NCBI GenBank assembly: GCA_031292485.1 | Contig: JARLHA010000047.1 | Span: forward strand, 1-64,000 | Origin: Mucilaginibacter sp. | Lineage (GTDB): Bacteria; Bacteroidota; Bacteroidia; Sphingobacteriales; Sphingobacteriaceae | DNA length: 64,000 bases | Direction: 5' to 3' | Part shown: positions 1 through 8,512 of the stretch, piece after piece | Layout of the letters: the number at the start of each line of letters is the position of its first letter | How positions within the stretch are numbered: position 1 is the stretch's first letter | Translations under genes and position numbers: made by a program | The notes under the pieces: generated by a model | What the model was told of the DNA's origin: nothing | Database searches by the model: none | Seen by the model: the letters and a program-made list of their open reading frames with translations, nothing else

Positions 1-95
1 AACTCCGCGCCTCTCTGTGTCTTCTTCGCGCCCTCCGTGGTGAAATTTAACCACAGAGGTCACGGAGACAAGAACGCAAAGAGCACAGAGGCAAA
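1..95. repeat. Imperfect inverted repeat of the 'CCACAGAGG..CACGGAG' type
   Basis: The left half (about 8-40) and right half (about 50-95) are imperfect reverse complements, with CTCCGTGGT opposite ACCACAGAGG...CACGGAG. A diverged copy of the same design lies at about 58712-58782. No reading frame is supported here. The arrangement could form a long hairpin in RNA. Similar intergenic sequences are common in unrelated bacteria, from memory. Confidence 0.55.
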
Positions 96-172
96 TATTA
101 TTTGGTAAGCTTTTTATAAAACCGACTTTTGAGACAACCTCTACCCTTTTGCAAATTGGTTTGTCAGTCGTT

Positions 173-620
173 TTGGCGGAAACAGGCGAGAGGGTAGCCA
201 CCTATGGGGCAAAATTGGGTGGGGGTGGGTTCATTCTACAAAGCGGTAGCCGCCTACGGGGCAAAAATATTGGGGGGGGGCATTCTACAAAGCGGTAGCC
301 GCCTACGGGGCATAAAAAGATTGGGGATTAATTTTATGTGCGGGTAAATTGGACTCGTCCCATTAAATTTTCTGTTTTACCAATCTTCGCCTGTGCAGGC
401 GCTGTATTTACACAAGTTTATTATTAATCCTATATCAAATACCCCAGCGGGGTAACCCCTTTGTAGAAAAAACAACAACGATAGGTATTGCCACGTCAGT
501 GGCTACCCTTTACAATTAGAGTTATCACCCGGCTTTGGCGGAAACAGGCGGGTGGGTTGCGGCCTCCGGGGGCAAAAAAAGCATGGGGGTTAATTTTATG
601 AGCGGGTATATTGCCCCATC
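173..620. repeat. Cluster of dispersed G-rich direct repeats
   Basis: A 32-bp direct repeat occurs at 232-263 and 281-312 (core AGCGGTAGCCGCCTACGGGG), separated by a short G-rich linker. Related, more diverged units begin with GGCGGAAACAGGCG at about 175 and 536. Another shared stretch (GGGG-TTAATTTTATG-GCGGGT) is seen at about 322-345 and 585-608. A small hairpin with GCCAC/GTGGC arms sits at 490-503. The short frames that cross this region follow the repeats and are not believed to be genes. Confidence 0.6.
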
Positions 621-865
621 CCCTGTCGGGCCTTTCGTAGCGGCCCTTGCCCTGCTTCGTACATCCGGAAACGCAGGGCCTGTGCCATTACGCATGCAGA
701 AAGCGGCAAAATCAATCAAAAAAACAGTAAAAACAACTAAAAACAGCTGAATTATCAGCAAAAGCAGTGCTTTTACACCCCTAAAAAACAATTTTATACG
801 GGGGCCAAAACCATGGATTTTTATAGGTTTTTAAATAATAGATTTGACTATCAGGGCATTAGCTT

Positions 866-918
866 GTTCACCCCTGTTCCCTGGTGTTCACCGGTGTTCA
901 TACTTTCCAGGGGTGAAC
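866..918. repeat. Perfect 11-bp inverted repeat downstream of the methyltransferase gene
   Basis: GTTCACCCCTG (866-876) is exactly complementary to CAGGGGTGAAC (908-918). The loop contains two tandem GGTGTTCA units (883-890, 893-900). It lies 22 bases past the stop codon of the minus-strand methyltransferase. It could end that transcript, but there is no clear U-tract. Confidence 0.6.
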
Positions 919-939
919 ACCCGTAATTTACATGGTTTT

Positions 940-1767
940 TTACCCGGTTTTCCGCCCGCAAACCATCATATGCGGGCTAAACGCCAGCAGTTCGCGGTTC
1001 TGTTCGTTGGTTTTCAGCAGGTGCATCATGGCGGCCTTCTTGTCGGGGTTGGAGCGGCTTTCAAAATACTTGCTGTCCAGCCAGATCATCCCTTCCACGG
1101 CAAACAATTCCAGGCCGGTAAAACCAGCTTCTCTTACCTCATCCATCAATTCATCCGGCTTATGAAAAAAGGCCTCAGGCAAAATACCGGGCCAGCTGGC
1201 CGGCGGATTATGGATGCCGCTTTGCAGCTCGCTTTGGCACATGGCATAAAACTGCGGGTCGTGGATCATACCGTTCAGCAACCCGGTGAGGGTGGATACC
1301 GTATGGTTAATGGCAAAGCCCAGCATGGTACCGTTGGGTTTAAGCACGCGGTAAGCTTCGTGCAGTGCTTTGAGGCGTTCCTCCTTTTTTTGTAAATGGT
1401 ATAAGGGGCCATGTAAGATCGCTACATCGGCCGAACTATCCGGAAAATCAAGCCGCCTTGCTTCGCCCAATGCGGCCTTAAAGGGCTTTTTCAACTTAGC
1501 TGCCCGTTTTTGCGCCTGCTGGATATGTTTGTGTACCGGGTCGATAAGGTGAACGGTATGGCCCAACCCTGCCAACCATTCGGCATAAACGCCGGGGCCG
1601 CCGCCTACATCCAGGATCATCGCGCCTTTTGCCGGGAGATGCCGGGAGATCAGTTCCTGGTTCCGTTCCAGTTCCAGGGGGCCGAGGCCATAGGTTAACC
1701 GTTTATCTTCGGCGGCACCGGCGTAAAATGCGTCTATTTCGCTGCTGATGAGGTTATTGTCAGGCAT
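940..1767 (-). CDS. Class I SAM-dependent methyltransferase
   Basis: A 275-residue soluble protein with a Rossmann-type methyltransferase core. Motif I is ILDVGGGPG at about residues 51-59, the acidic end of strand beta2 is LIDP near 75, and DVAILHGPLYHL (about 114-125) fits motif IV of the Methyltransf_11/25 group. The C-terminal 90 residues form the variable substrate-binding part. The substrate cannot be read from the sequence; small-molecule or protein methylation are both possible. The ATG at 1767 gives a normal N-terminus before motif I. It stands alone, divergent from the next gene. Confidence 0.8.
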   Translation of the reverse strand: MPDNNLISSEIDAFYAGAAEDKRLTYGLGPLELERNQELISRHLPAKGAMILDVGGGPGVYAEWLAGLGHTVHLIDPVHKHIQQAQKRAAKLKKPFKAALGEARRLDFPDSSADVAILHGPLYHLQKKEERLKALHEAYRVLKPNGTMLGFAINHTVSTLTGLLNGMIHDPQFYAMCQSELQSGIHNPPASWPGILPEAFFHKPDELMDEVREAGFTGLELFAVEGMIWLDSKYFESRSNPDKKAAMMHLLKTNEQNRELLAFSPHMMVCGRKTG

Positions 1768-1865
1768 TATTTAAATCGTTTATTGATTAAATATTTTCGG
1801 CCCAAGTTACTTGTTTTCAATAAATTACCGTAAATTTAATTTCTCAACCAGTAAATCTTAAATTT

Positions 1866-2231
1866 ATGGAACCATTAGTAAACCAGGAAAACGGTAAAAC
1901 CGCCGGTATCATCAGTTATTTTACTATTATAGGCTGGCTCGTCGCCTATTTCGGATTTCACCAAAGCAACAGGACAAGTTTAGGCAGCTACCAATTACGG
2001 CAAACTTTGCTATTACACCTGATTTTTATGATCGTAAGGTATGGATTGGGGTTTGTTTTAGGGGCTATGTGGCTGTCAGGAGGCTTCTTCTCATTAATAT
2101 CCTTTTTGTGGTTGATAAACGTGGCGTTTTTTGTTCTCTGGATAATAGGTTTAATAGGCGCCATTAATGGCGAGGAAAAGCCTATTCCGATCATTGGCCC
2201 GATGGCGCAAACCATGTTTGCCGGAATTTGA
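1866..2231 (+). CDS. DUF4870-like small integral membrane protein
   Basis: A 121-residue protein with three or four hydrophobic segments (about 14-30, 50-68, 72-90 and 92-108) and a short polar N-terminus (GKTAGIISYFTIIGW). Its layout, with LRQTLLLHL after the first segment and a C-terminal PI-PI-GP motif, matches the DUF4870/Tic20-like proteins widespread in Bacteroidota. Their function is unknown. It converges on the sensor gene at 2283. Confidence 0.6.
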   Translation: MEPLVNQENGKTAGIISYFTIIGWLVAYFGFHQSNRTSLGSYQLRQTLLLHLIFMIVRYGLGFVLGAMWLSGGFFSLISFLWLINVAFFVLWIIGLIGAINGEEKPIPIIGPMAQTMFAGI

Positions 2232-2233
2232 TC

Positions 2234-2279
2234 GGTTCATAGTTCATAGCAGGAACTTCTTCACCATGAACTATGAGCC
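2234..2279. repeat. Inverted repeat built from AGTTCAT heptamers
   Basis: The arms GGTTCATAGTTCAT (2234-2247) and its near-complement ending at 2279 flank a 17-base loop, with 13 of 15 positions pairing. The arm is two copies of a 7-base unit. It fills the gap between two convergent genes and could act as a bidirectional terminator, though it lacks a strong T-tract. Confidence 0.6.
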
Positions 2280-2282
2280 AGC

Positions 2283-3428
2283 TCAAAGCAGCAAAGCGTC
2301 CACATAATGCGCATGCACAATACCCTCGCATGGCGACCATGAAAACACGGTGAACCGGCCATCCTGGGAGGAAACCAGGGCGATGGCATCGCGTTGGTTA
2401 AACACAAATTGCGCGGCCGACAGGTGCCTGGTACCCCCGTTTTGCGAAGGGTGAATGATGGTGCCGATATTGCCGATTACAGGCTCGGTCACCAGCATTT
2501 GTTCAACGGAGCCACCGTTTGATGACAGCCCTATTTTGGCGCCGAAAGCAAGCAACTCCATTTCGTCGTTAATGATCGTAGCGCCGTCCACCGCGGTAAG
2601 GCCTGCTACATTTTCAACGGTACGGTTAACTTCCTCCTGCCAGTGTACCAGGTCGTGGCCGCTTACTTTTTGTTCCATCAATTTCCTGAGCTCATCAAAA
2701 GCGGGCGTAACCGGGTAAGTAATAGGGTGAATGATGGAGTCGCGCCAGGTTTCGCTATCCTTCGGTACTACTAACAATATGCCGCCATGCCCATGGATGC
2801 GCATAGAAGCAGCCAATTGTACCAGCATGTTCACTGAATCATTCCATCCTGTTGGGGAATTATAATCAATCAGAGATGTTAGCATGGCAGGGCAGTCGGG
2901 CAGGCTTTTGCTGTCTTCATCAATAATCTTTATTTCATCGCCCTTTAATACGGCCACGTTAATGAACTTCCCAAAACCTTTAATCCTGCGGTGCTTTACC
3001 ACTAACAAACCAGGCTCAATCACCTCCAGTACAAAACAGCAATCGGGTATGGAACGGGTGGTGCCCCAAACATACAGGTCGCCGTTCTCGTCATCCCATA
3101 TGCCCAGGTGAATGCCCGACCGTTCAACAGCGGGCGCAAGTTTGGTAAGTAAATAGGGTGTTAATAATATGCGTTCTTCAAAAACAAGTGGCTGACCTGC
3201 AAGTTGCGGCGGCAAATAGGCCAGCGATATTTTAGGCGACCGGCTTTCTTCTTTTCGCAAACTAGCCCAAAACGCGACATCTATCACAGAACTGATTACC
3301 CCAATTGCCGGCGCCGGCGCCAGTTCATCGCCCCCCTGCAGCAAAGCGGCCTGCAGCAAACGTTCAAAATGGCTCTCAATGGCGGGGGCGGCAGTTGCCG
3401 CCGCCTGGTATGTTGATCTGTAGGTCAT
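2283..3428 (-). CDS. DACNV-type sensor protein with diadenylate-cyclase-like domain
   Basis: 381 residues. The C-terminal third resembles the DisA_N diadenylate cyclase fold: DGA at 281-283 and GGTRHLSAA at 331-339 correspond to the DGA and GTRHRAA motifs that bind ATP in DisA/CdaA. The third residue of the RHR motif is Leu here, so activity is uncertain. The N-terminal 240 residues are a separate globular region with no membrane segment. It is likely a cytosolic nucleotide-sensing or cyclic-dinucleotide-producing protein. From memory, NCBI names similar proteins 'putative sensor domain DACNV-containing protein'. The gene is monocistronic. Confidence 0.7.
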   Translation of the reverse strand: MTYRSTYQAAATAAPAIESHFERLLQAALLQGGDELAPAPAIGVISSVIDVAFWASLRKEESRSPKISLAYLPPQLAGQPLVFEERILLTPYLLTKLAPAVERSGIHLGIWDDENGDLYVWGTTRSIPDCCFVLEVIEPGLLVVKHRRIKGFGKFINVAVLKGDEIKIIDEDSKSLPDCPAMLTSLIDYNSPTGWNDSVNMLVQLAASMRIHGHGGILLVVPKDSETWRDSIIHPITYPVTPAFDELRKLMEQKVSGHDLVHWQEEVNRTVENVAGLTAVDGATIINDEMELLAFGAKIGLSSNGGSVEQMLVTEPVIGNIGTIIHPSQNGGTRHLSAAQFVFNQRDAIALVSSQDGRFTVFSWSPCEGIVHAHYVDALLL

Positions 3429-3510
3429 TTACACTTAAAACAGTTTAATAAGCCCCTAAAATACCGCAATTATATTTTTAACGCTAAAATTAGTATGAAG
3501 TATTACATAA

Positions 3511-3630
3511 GGATGGTGATTGGGTGATTGATTTAGTGAGTGGTTGATTGGGTTAGATTGAGTTGATCAGGTTGAAAATCTCACCAATGAACAACCACTC
3601 TTTTAATCAACTTATTCTAACTAAATCAAC
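3511..3630. repeat. Spacer hairpin of TTGATT/GGTTGATT-type units
   Basis: The left arm (3511-3574) is a run of degenerate 7-8-base units such as GGTGATT and GGTTGATT. The right arm (3582-3630) carries their complements (AATCAAC, ACCACTC). It lies in the 364-bp gap before the GH3 gene. The rest of that gap is AT-rich and holds a small inverted repeat ATTGTGT...ACACAAT at 3720-3740, a possible operator for the GH3 gene. Confidence 0.6.
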
Positions 3631-3792
3631 GCTCCCCTTCATCGTATAAAAACAAATATTCGTCGGTATTTGTTGTATTTATGTCTGATTATTTTCTTTT
3701 CTAAAAAATATTATTTACAATTGTGTATCATTGACACAATGACAATTTATATTTAGCAACCAATTATCAATTAAACCTTTTAAATTATAAAA

Positions 3793-6204
3793 ATGAGACT
3801 TACTCAAAAACCAATGACTGCGTTATTGGTATTACTCAGTGCTACTGTACTGACCGTTCATGCGCAGGCCCAAAAGCCGCTGCCTAAGTTGGGCAAAAGC
3901 AGCCTTAAAGAAGTGGTGAACGCAATGACCGTTGAAGAAAAAGCCAAGCTGGTAGTAGGTATGGGCTTCAAAATGCCCGGCATGCCGCCACCTGTAAAGG
4001 GCGAAAAGCCAAAACCGATCAACATTGGCGGTTTTACACTGCCTCCGTCTGACCCGGAAGCCTATGATGTTCCTGAAAAAGTTGTCGGCACTGCGGGCCG
4101 CACCCATGCGATCCTTCGTTTAGGTATCCCGTCCATCACTGTTTCCGACGGCCCGGCGGGTTTGAGGATTGACCCTACCCGCCCGAATGACAAAAGAACC
4201 TATTATGCAACCGCATTCCCGGTAGCTACTCTGCTGGCATCCTCATGGGACACCGCATTGGTTAAAAAGGTGGGTGTAGCTTTCGGTAATGAAATCCGCG
4301 AATACGGCGTTGACGTGATATTGGGCCCCGCGCTTAATATCCACCGCAACCCGCTCGGAGGCCGCAATTTTGAGTATTACTCTGAAGATCCTTTAGTGGC
4401 AGGCAGCATGACGGCAGCCATTGTTAACGGGATCCAAAGCCAGGGTGTAGGCACTTCCATCAAACACTTTGCAGCTAATAACCAGGAAACTAACAGGAAC
4501 AGCGTTAATACTATTGTAAGTGAAAGGGCGATGCGCGAGATCTACCTGAAAGGTTTTGAAATTGCTGTTAAAGCTTCACAGCCCTGGACTGTAATGTCAT
4601 CCTACAACAGAGTAAATGGCACCTATACTTCGGAAAGACGCGACCTGCAAACTGACATTTTGAAAAGAGAATGGGGTTTTAAAGGTTTTGTGATGACCGA
4701 CTGGTTTGGCGGCCATGATGCCGTTGCACAAATGAATGCAGGAAATGATTTACTGATGCCGGGAAATCCCGACCAGTCTGACGCAATAGTAGCCGCAGTT
4801 AAAGACGGCACCTTGACCCTGGCCCAATTGGATGCCAATGTTACCCGAATGCTGAAGATCATTCTTAAATCACCCACCTTTAAAGGCTATAAATATTCGG
4901 ACAAACCCGACCTGAAAGGTCACGCAGCCGTTTCGCGTACGGCGGCAGCACAGGGCATGATATTGCTTAAAAATGATGGTGCAACATTGCCTTTGGCAAA
5001 AGGTAAAAAAATTGCCGTATTCGGCAATACATCTTATGCTTTAATAGCTGGTGGTACCGGCAGCGGCGATGTTCATAAAGCTTATACTGCAATGTTACCA
5101 CAAGGCCTTGCCAATGCAGGCATTAAAGTACAACCGGAATTAGCTAAAAGCTATGCTGATTATTTGGTTGAGGCTAAGGCCAAACAGCCAAAGAGTACGA
5201 ATTTCTTTATGGCTCCGCCGCCGATCCCTGAAATGGACGTTACCGGTTTGGTTGAAAAAGAAGCGGATGGCGCGGATGCAGCAATCATCACCATTGGCAG
5301 AAATGCCGGTGAAGGCGCTGACCGTAAAGTAGAAAACGATTTCACGTTAACTGATGCTGAAAAAGCATTGATCAACAGTGTTTCCAATGCTTTTCACGCC
5401 AAAGGAAAAAAAGTTGTAGTTGTATTGAACATTGGCGGTGTGATAGAAGTTGCCAGCTGGCGCGATAGCGTTGACGGCATCTTATTAGCATGGCAGCCGG
5501 GCCTCGAAGGCGGCAATGCGATAGCTGATGTATTAAGCGGTAAAGTAAACCCATCAGGTAAACTGGCTTCTACTTTCCCGGTTGCGTACCAGGATGTACC
5601 TTCTGCGAAAAATTTCCCGGGTAAAGAGTTCCCACGTCCGGCTGGTCAACAGCCTAACCCAATGGTAGGAGCGCCTTCAGAAGTAGTTTACCAGGAAGGC
5701 GTATATGTAGGCTACCGTTATTACGACTCGTTTAAAATTAAACCGGCTTATGAATTTGGTTACGGTTTGTCATACACCAAATTTAAATTAAGTGATGTAA
5801 AAGTGAGTACACCCGAGTTTAAAGGCAGCGTCAGTATTAGCGTTACGGTTAAAAATACCGGAAAAGCTGCCGGCAAGGAAGTGGTTCAGCTTTATTTAAC
5901 TGCGCCAAACCAAACGCTTGACAAACCCGCACAGGAGCTGAAGGCATTTGCCAAAACCGGTTTGCTGGCCCCAGGACAATCGCAAGTGGTTACATTAACG
6001 CTGCATGCAGGCGACCTGGCCTCATTCTATACTGATAAATCAGCATGGGTAGCCGATGCAGGTGAATACAAGGTTCAGATCGGTACATCTTCAAGGGAGA
6101 TCGCAAAATCAGTGAGCTTTAAATTAGCCAAAGAAATTGTTACCGAAAAAACACACAAATCATTAACGCCACAGGTGGCAATTGAGGAAGTGATCAACAA
6201 ATAA
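3793..6204 (+). CDS. Secreted glycoside hydrolase family 3 beta-glucosidase
   Basis: An 803-residue enzyme predicted to cleave terminal beta-linked glucose (or a related sugar) from oligosaccharides in the periplasm. It starts with a Sec signal peptide (hydrophobic 9-22, cut near AQA). The GH3 N-terminal barrel contains KHFAANNQE and the nucleophile Asp303 in GFVMTDW. The GH3 C-terminal sandwich contains the GEGADR motif around the usual acid/base position, followed by a fibronectin III-like C-terminal domain. Length and domain order are those of BglX-type enzymes. No SusC/SusD genes flank it, so it is not in a typical polysaccharide utilization locus. A strong terminator follows. Confidence 0.9.
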   Translation: MRLTQKPMTALLVLLSATVLTVHAQAQKPLPKLGKSSLKEVVNAMTVEEKAKLVVGMGFKMPGMPPPVKGEKPKPINIGGFTLPPSDPEAYDVPEKVVGTAGRTHAILRLGIPSITVSDGPAGLRIDPTRPNDKRTYYATAFPVATLLASSWDTALVKKVGVAFGNEIREYGVDVILGPALNIHRNPLGGRNFEYYSEDPLVAGSMTAAIVNGIQSQGVGTSIKHFAANNQETNRNSVNTIVSERAMREIYLKGFEIAVKASQPWTVMSSYNRVNGTYTSERRDLQTDILKREWGFKGFVMTDWFGGHDAVAQMNAGNDLLMPGNPDQSDAIVAAVKDGTLTLAQLDANVTRMLKIILKSPTFKGYKYSDKPDLKGHAAVSRTAAAQGMILLKNDGATLPLAKGKKIAVFGNTSYALIAGGTGSGDVHKAYTAMLPQGLANAGIKVQPELAKSYADYLVEAKAKQPKSTNFFMAPPPIPEMDVTGLVEKEADGADAAIITIGRNAGEGADRKVENDFTLTDAEKALINSVSNAFHAKGKKVVVVLNIGGVIEVASWRDSVDGILLAWQPGLEGGNAIADVLSGKVNPSGKLASTFPVAYQDVPSAKNFPGKEFPRPAGQQPNPMVGAPSEVVYQEGVYVGYRYYDSFKIKPAYEFGYGLSYTKFKLSDVKVSTPEFKGSVSISVTVKNTGKAAGKEVVQLYLTAPNQTLDKPAQELKAFAKTGLLAPGQSQVVTLTLHAGDLASFYTDKSAWVADAGEYKVQIGTSSREIAKSVSFKLAKEIVTEKTHKSLTPQVAIEEVINK

Positions 6205-6233
6205 GCACTAAAATAAACTATAAACTAAGCTGA

Positions 6234-6263
6234 GCCCCGCGACGATATGTTGCGGGGCTTTTT
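6234..6263 (+). terminator. Rho-independent terminator of the GH3 gene
   Basis: GCCCCGC (6234-6240) pairs perfectly with GCGGGGC (6252-6258) across an 11-base loop and is followed by TTTTT. It lies 30 bases past the GH3 stop codon. Confidence 0.85.
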
Positions 6264-6273
6264 GTCTGAACTA

Positions 6274-6360
6274 TGATTCGTAGGATTAAAGGATGACAGG
6301 ATTAACTATGGTTAAGTTTTTTTGCGCCATTTAAGAGCAATCTTCTAATCCTACAAATCA
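6274..6360. repeat. Inverted repeat with AGGATTAA octamer units
   Basis: TGATTCGTAGGATTA (6274-6288) matches the complement of 6346-6360 at 14 of 15 positions. The left arm continues as tandem units AGGATTAA, AGGATGAC, AGGATTAA. It belongs to the same architectural class as the other spacer hairpins in this window. The remaining 140 bases before the next gene are AT-rich with no other feature seen. Confidence 0.6.
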
Positions 6361-6507
6361 TAATTCAAATCATTATTATTTTTATTTTCAATAAATATTG
6401 AAAGTTTAAAAAATATATTTACATTTGTTTAATGAAATGAAAGTTTCAGTTGCACCGGCACAACCCGGTATATTTTTTCAAATTATGTTTCATTAATTCC
6501 TGAAAAC

Positions 6508-7329
6508 ATGAAAACATTAGAAAACCACATGATCCTGTTCGATGGTGAATGCCCAATGTGTAACTTATATACAAAAGCATTTGTCAGTACAGGGATGCTT
6601 GCAGCCAATGGCCGCGCTGCTTATCAAAACAATATGGATAATGTTTGCCCGGTAATTGACAAACAAAGAGCTGTTAACGAGATCGCGTTGATCAACCTCA
6701 ACAACGGCGAAGTAACCTATGGCATTCAAAGCCTTTTTAAAGTGTTTGGCAATACCTGCCCGGTATTTAAACCACTTTTCAATTTTAAGCCATTCGCACG
6801 GCTAATGAGCAAGGTCTACGCGTTTATATCCTACAACCGCAGGGTCATCATTCCAGCAGGCACAGTAGGCGATAGTTACCCTTACCAGCCAACTTTTAAA
6901 TTACATTACCGCATCGCATACCTGTTGTTCACCTGGTTTTGTACCGGGTTTATTCTAACCGGCTATGCGCACCTGCTCACCGGCATTGTACCATTGGGCG
7001 GCCCGTTAAGGGAATATTTCATCTGCGGCGGGCAGATTATTTGCCAGGGCATCATTATCAGTACTTATGCCCGTGACAAATTCTGGACTTACCTGGGCAA
7101 TATGATGACCATCTCCTTTGCAGGAAGTTTGCTGCTTGCAATAGTGATGATCCTAAACCACTGGTTCAGGTTTCCTGCTATAGTCTACCCCTTATACTTT
7201 ATGGCGGTAGCCGGATTGATGTTTTTGGAACATATCCGCAGAACAAAATTGCTCGGTCTTGGATGGACATTAACCATTACCTGGATTTTGTACCGGGTAG
7301 CATTGTTGGCTGTAATATTAGTTGCTTAA
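6508..7329 (+). CDS. DCC-family thiol-disulfide oxidoreductase-like membrane protein
   Basis: 273 residues. The N-terminal 100 residues resemble the DCC (DUF393) family: ILFDGECPMCN places a CxxC redox-type motif at Cys15 and Cys18. The rest is hydrophobic, with about four membrane segments (roughly 128-150, 165-180, 195-215 and 225-270). The family is named for its conserved DxxCxxC motif and a proposed thioredoxin-like fold; its reaction is not established. It is followed 47 bases later by an epimerase gene on the same strand, so the two are probably co-transcribed. Confidence 0.7.
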   Translation: MKTLENHMILFDGECPMCNLYTKAFVSTGMLAANGRAAYQNNMDNVCPVIDKQRAVNEIALINLNNGEVTYGIQSLFKVFGNTCPVFKPLFNFKPFARLMSKVYAFISYNRRVIIPAGTVGDSYPYQPTFKLHYRIAYLLFTWFCTGFILTGYAHLLTGIVPLGGPLREYFICGGQIICQGIIISTYARDKFWTYLGNMMTISFAGSLLLAIVMILNHWFRFPAIVYPLYFMAVAGLMFLEHIRRTKLLGLGWTLTITWILYRVALLAVILVA

Positions 7330-7357
7330 GTTGGATTGAGTTAGATTAAGTTGATTG
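7328..7357. repeat. Single arm of TTGATT-type tandem units
   Basis: Degenerate units of 7-9 bases (AGTTGGATTG, AGTTAGATTA, AGTTGATTG) occupy most of the 47-base spacer between the DCC gene and the epimerase gene. No complementary arm is present. Confidence 0.5.
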
Positions 7358-7376
7358 TGTTTTTAAATAAAAGATA

Positions 7377-8366
7377 ATGAAATACAAAAAGATAGTCCTT
7401 GCAGGCGGTAACGGTTACCTGGGCAGGGTATTGGCAAATTATTATAAAGACAAAGCCAGTGAAATAATCATATTAAGCCGGCACGAAAAACAAACTGACG
7501 GAAATATCCGCACAGTAGTATGGGATGGAAAAACATGGGGTAAATGGGCAGCAGAATTGGTGAATGCAGATATCCTGATTAACCTTTGCGGTAAAAATGT
7601 TAATTGCCGTTACACCGATAAAAACAAAAAAGAAATATTTGCATCAAGGTTATTGCCCACTGAATTATTGGGCAAAACAATCCACGACCTGGTTGAACCT
7701 CCAAAACTTTGGATCAACTTGTCTTCCGCAACTATCTACCGTCACGCCGAAGACCATCCGCAGGATGAAGAAACCGGTGAAATTGGCAACGGTTTTTCAG
7801 TCGACGTTTGCAATGCATGGGAAGCCGCGTTCAACAAATACGATACCCCTAAAACACGTAAAGTTGCCCTGCGCATGGGCATTGTGCTCGGCCGAAGCGA
7901 CAGCGTTTTCCCGCGGCTGCTTAACCTGGTAAAATTGGGCCTGGGTGGAAAACAGGGAAATGGACAACAATATGTAAGTTGGGTACACGAGCATGATGCG
8001 GCACGAAGCACCGAGTGGCTGGCAGATCATCCCGAACTGAACGGTGTATTTAACTGTACAGCTCCCTCCCCGGTAAAAAATGCTGAATTAATGAAGGTCA
8101 TCCGGAATATTAATGGAACCCTTATTGGCCTGCCGGCTCCAAAATGGCTGCTGGAAGCCGGTGCGGTTTTCATCGGCACAGAAACTGAATTGATCCTGAA
8201 AAGCCGCTGGGTATTGCCAAAAAGATTGACAGATTCTGGTTTTAAATTTCAATTCAGACAGGCAAAGGATGCGGTCAGCGAAATCTTAGGTACAGGGGAT
8301 TACGCGTTTTTTGATTTCCCAACACCCTTAAAAAGAGCCGCCAACCATCCTGAAACTGCCAGCTAA
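7377..8366 (+). CDS. TIGR01777-family NAD(P)-dependent epimerase-like protein
   Basis: A 329-residue extended short-chain dehydrogenase. The nucleotide-binding loop GGNGYLG is at 10-16. The segment INLSSATIYRHAED (about 112-125) occupies the catalytic Ser/Tyr region, and the C-terminal 80 residues fit DUF1731. The family (E. coli YfcH and relatives) has no firmly assigned substrate. It probably forms a two-gene unit with the DCC protein upstream, a pairing that hints at a shared redox role, but this is inference. Confidence 0.8.
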   Translation: MKYKKIVLAGGNGYLGRVLANYYKDKASEIIILSRHEKQTDGNIRTVVWDGKTWGKWAAELVNADILINLCGKNVNCRYTDKNKKEIFASRLLPTELLGKTIHDLVEPPKLWINLSSATIYRHAEDHPQDEETGEIGNGFSVDVCNAWEAAFNKYDTPKTRKVALRMGIVLGRSDSVFPRLLNLVKLGLGGKQGNGQQYVSWVHEHDAARSTEWLADHPELNGVFNCTAPSPVKNAELMKVIRNINGTLIGLPAPKWLLEAGAVFIGTETELILKSRWVLPKRLTDSGFKFQFRQAKDAVSEILGTGDYAFFDFPTPLKRAANHPETAS

Positions 8367-8512
8367 TACTTAAACGGTTAAAGAATATTACATTGCCACG
8401 AATCATTTTACATCCGGGTAACACTATTCCCGTAAATTGCTGTTAAACTTGCGGTCGCGAATTCAGACAAAAAGTCGCGGCAGCAACCAATTAACAATAG
8501 CATATCAAGTAA

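Noticed and set aside
232..312. Direct repeats with a short spacer, as in a CRISPR array
   Set aside because: Only two copies, a G-rich linker of about 17 bases and no cas genes in the window.
535..791. Overlapping open frames of 71-88 codons on both strands
   Set aside because: They lie in the repeat cluster, show no family resemblance and mirror each other on opposite strands.
844..1395. 183-codon plus-strand frame
   Set aside because: It is antisense to the methyltransferase gene, which has clear motifs on the minus strand.
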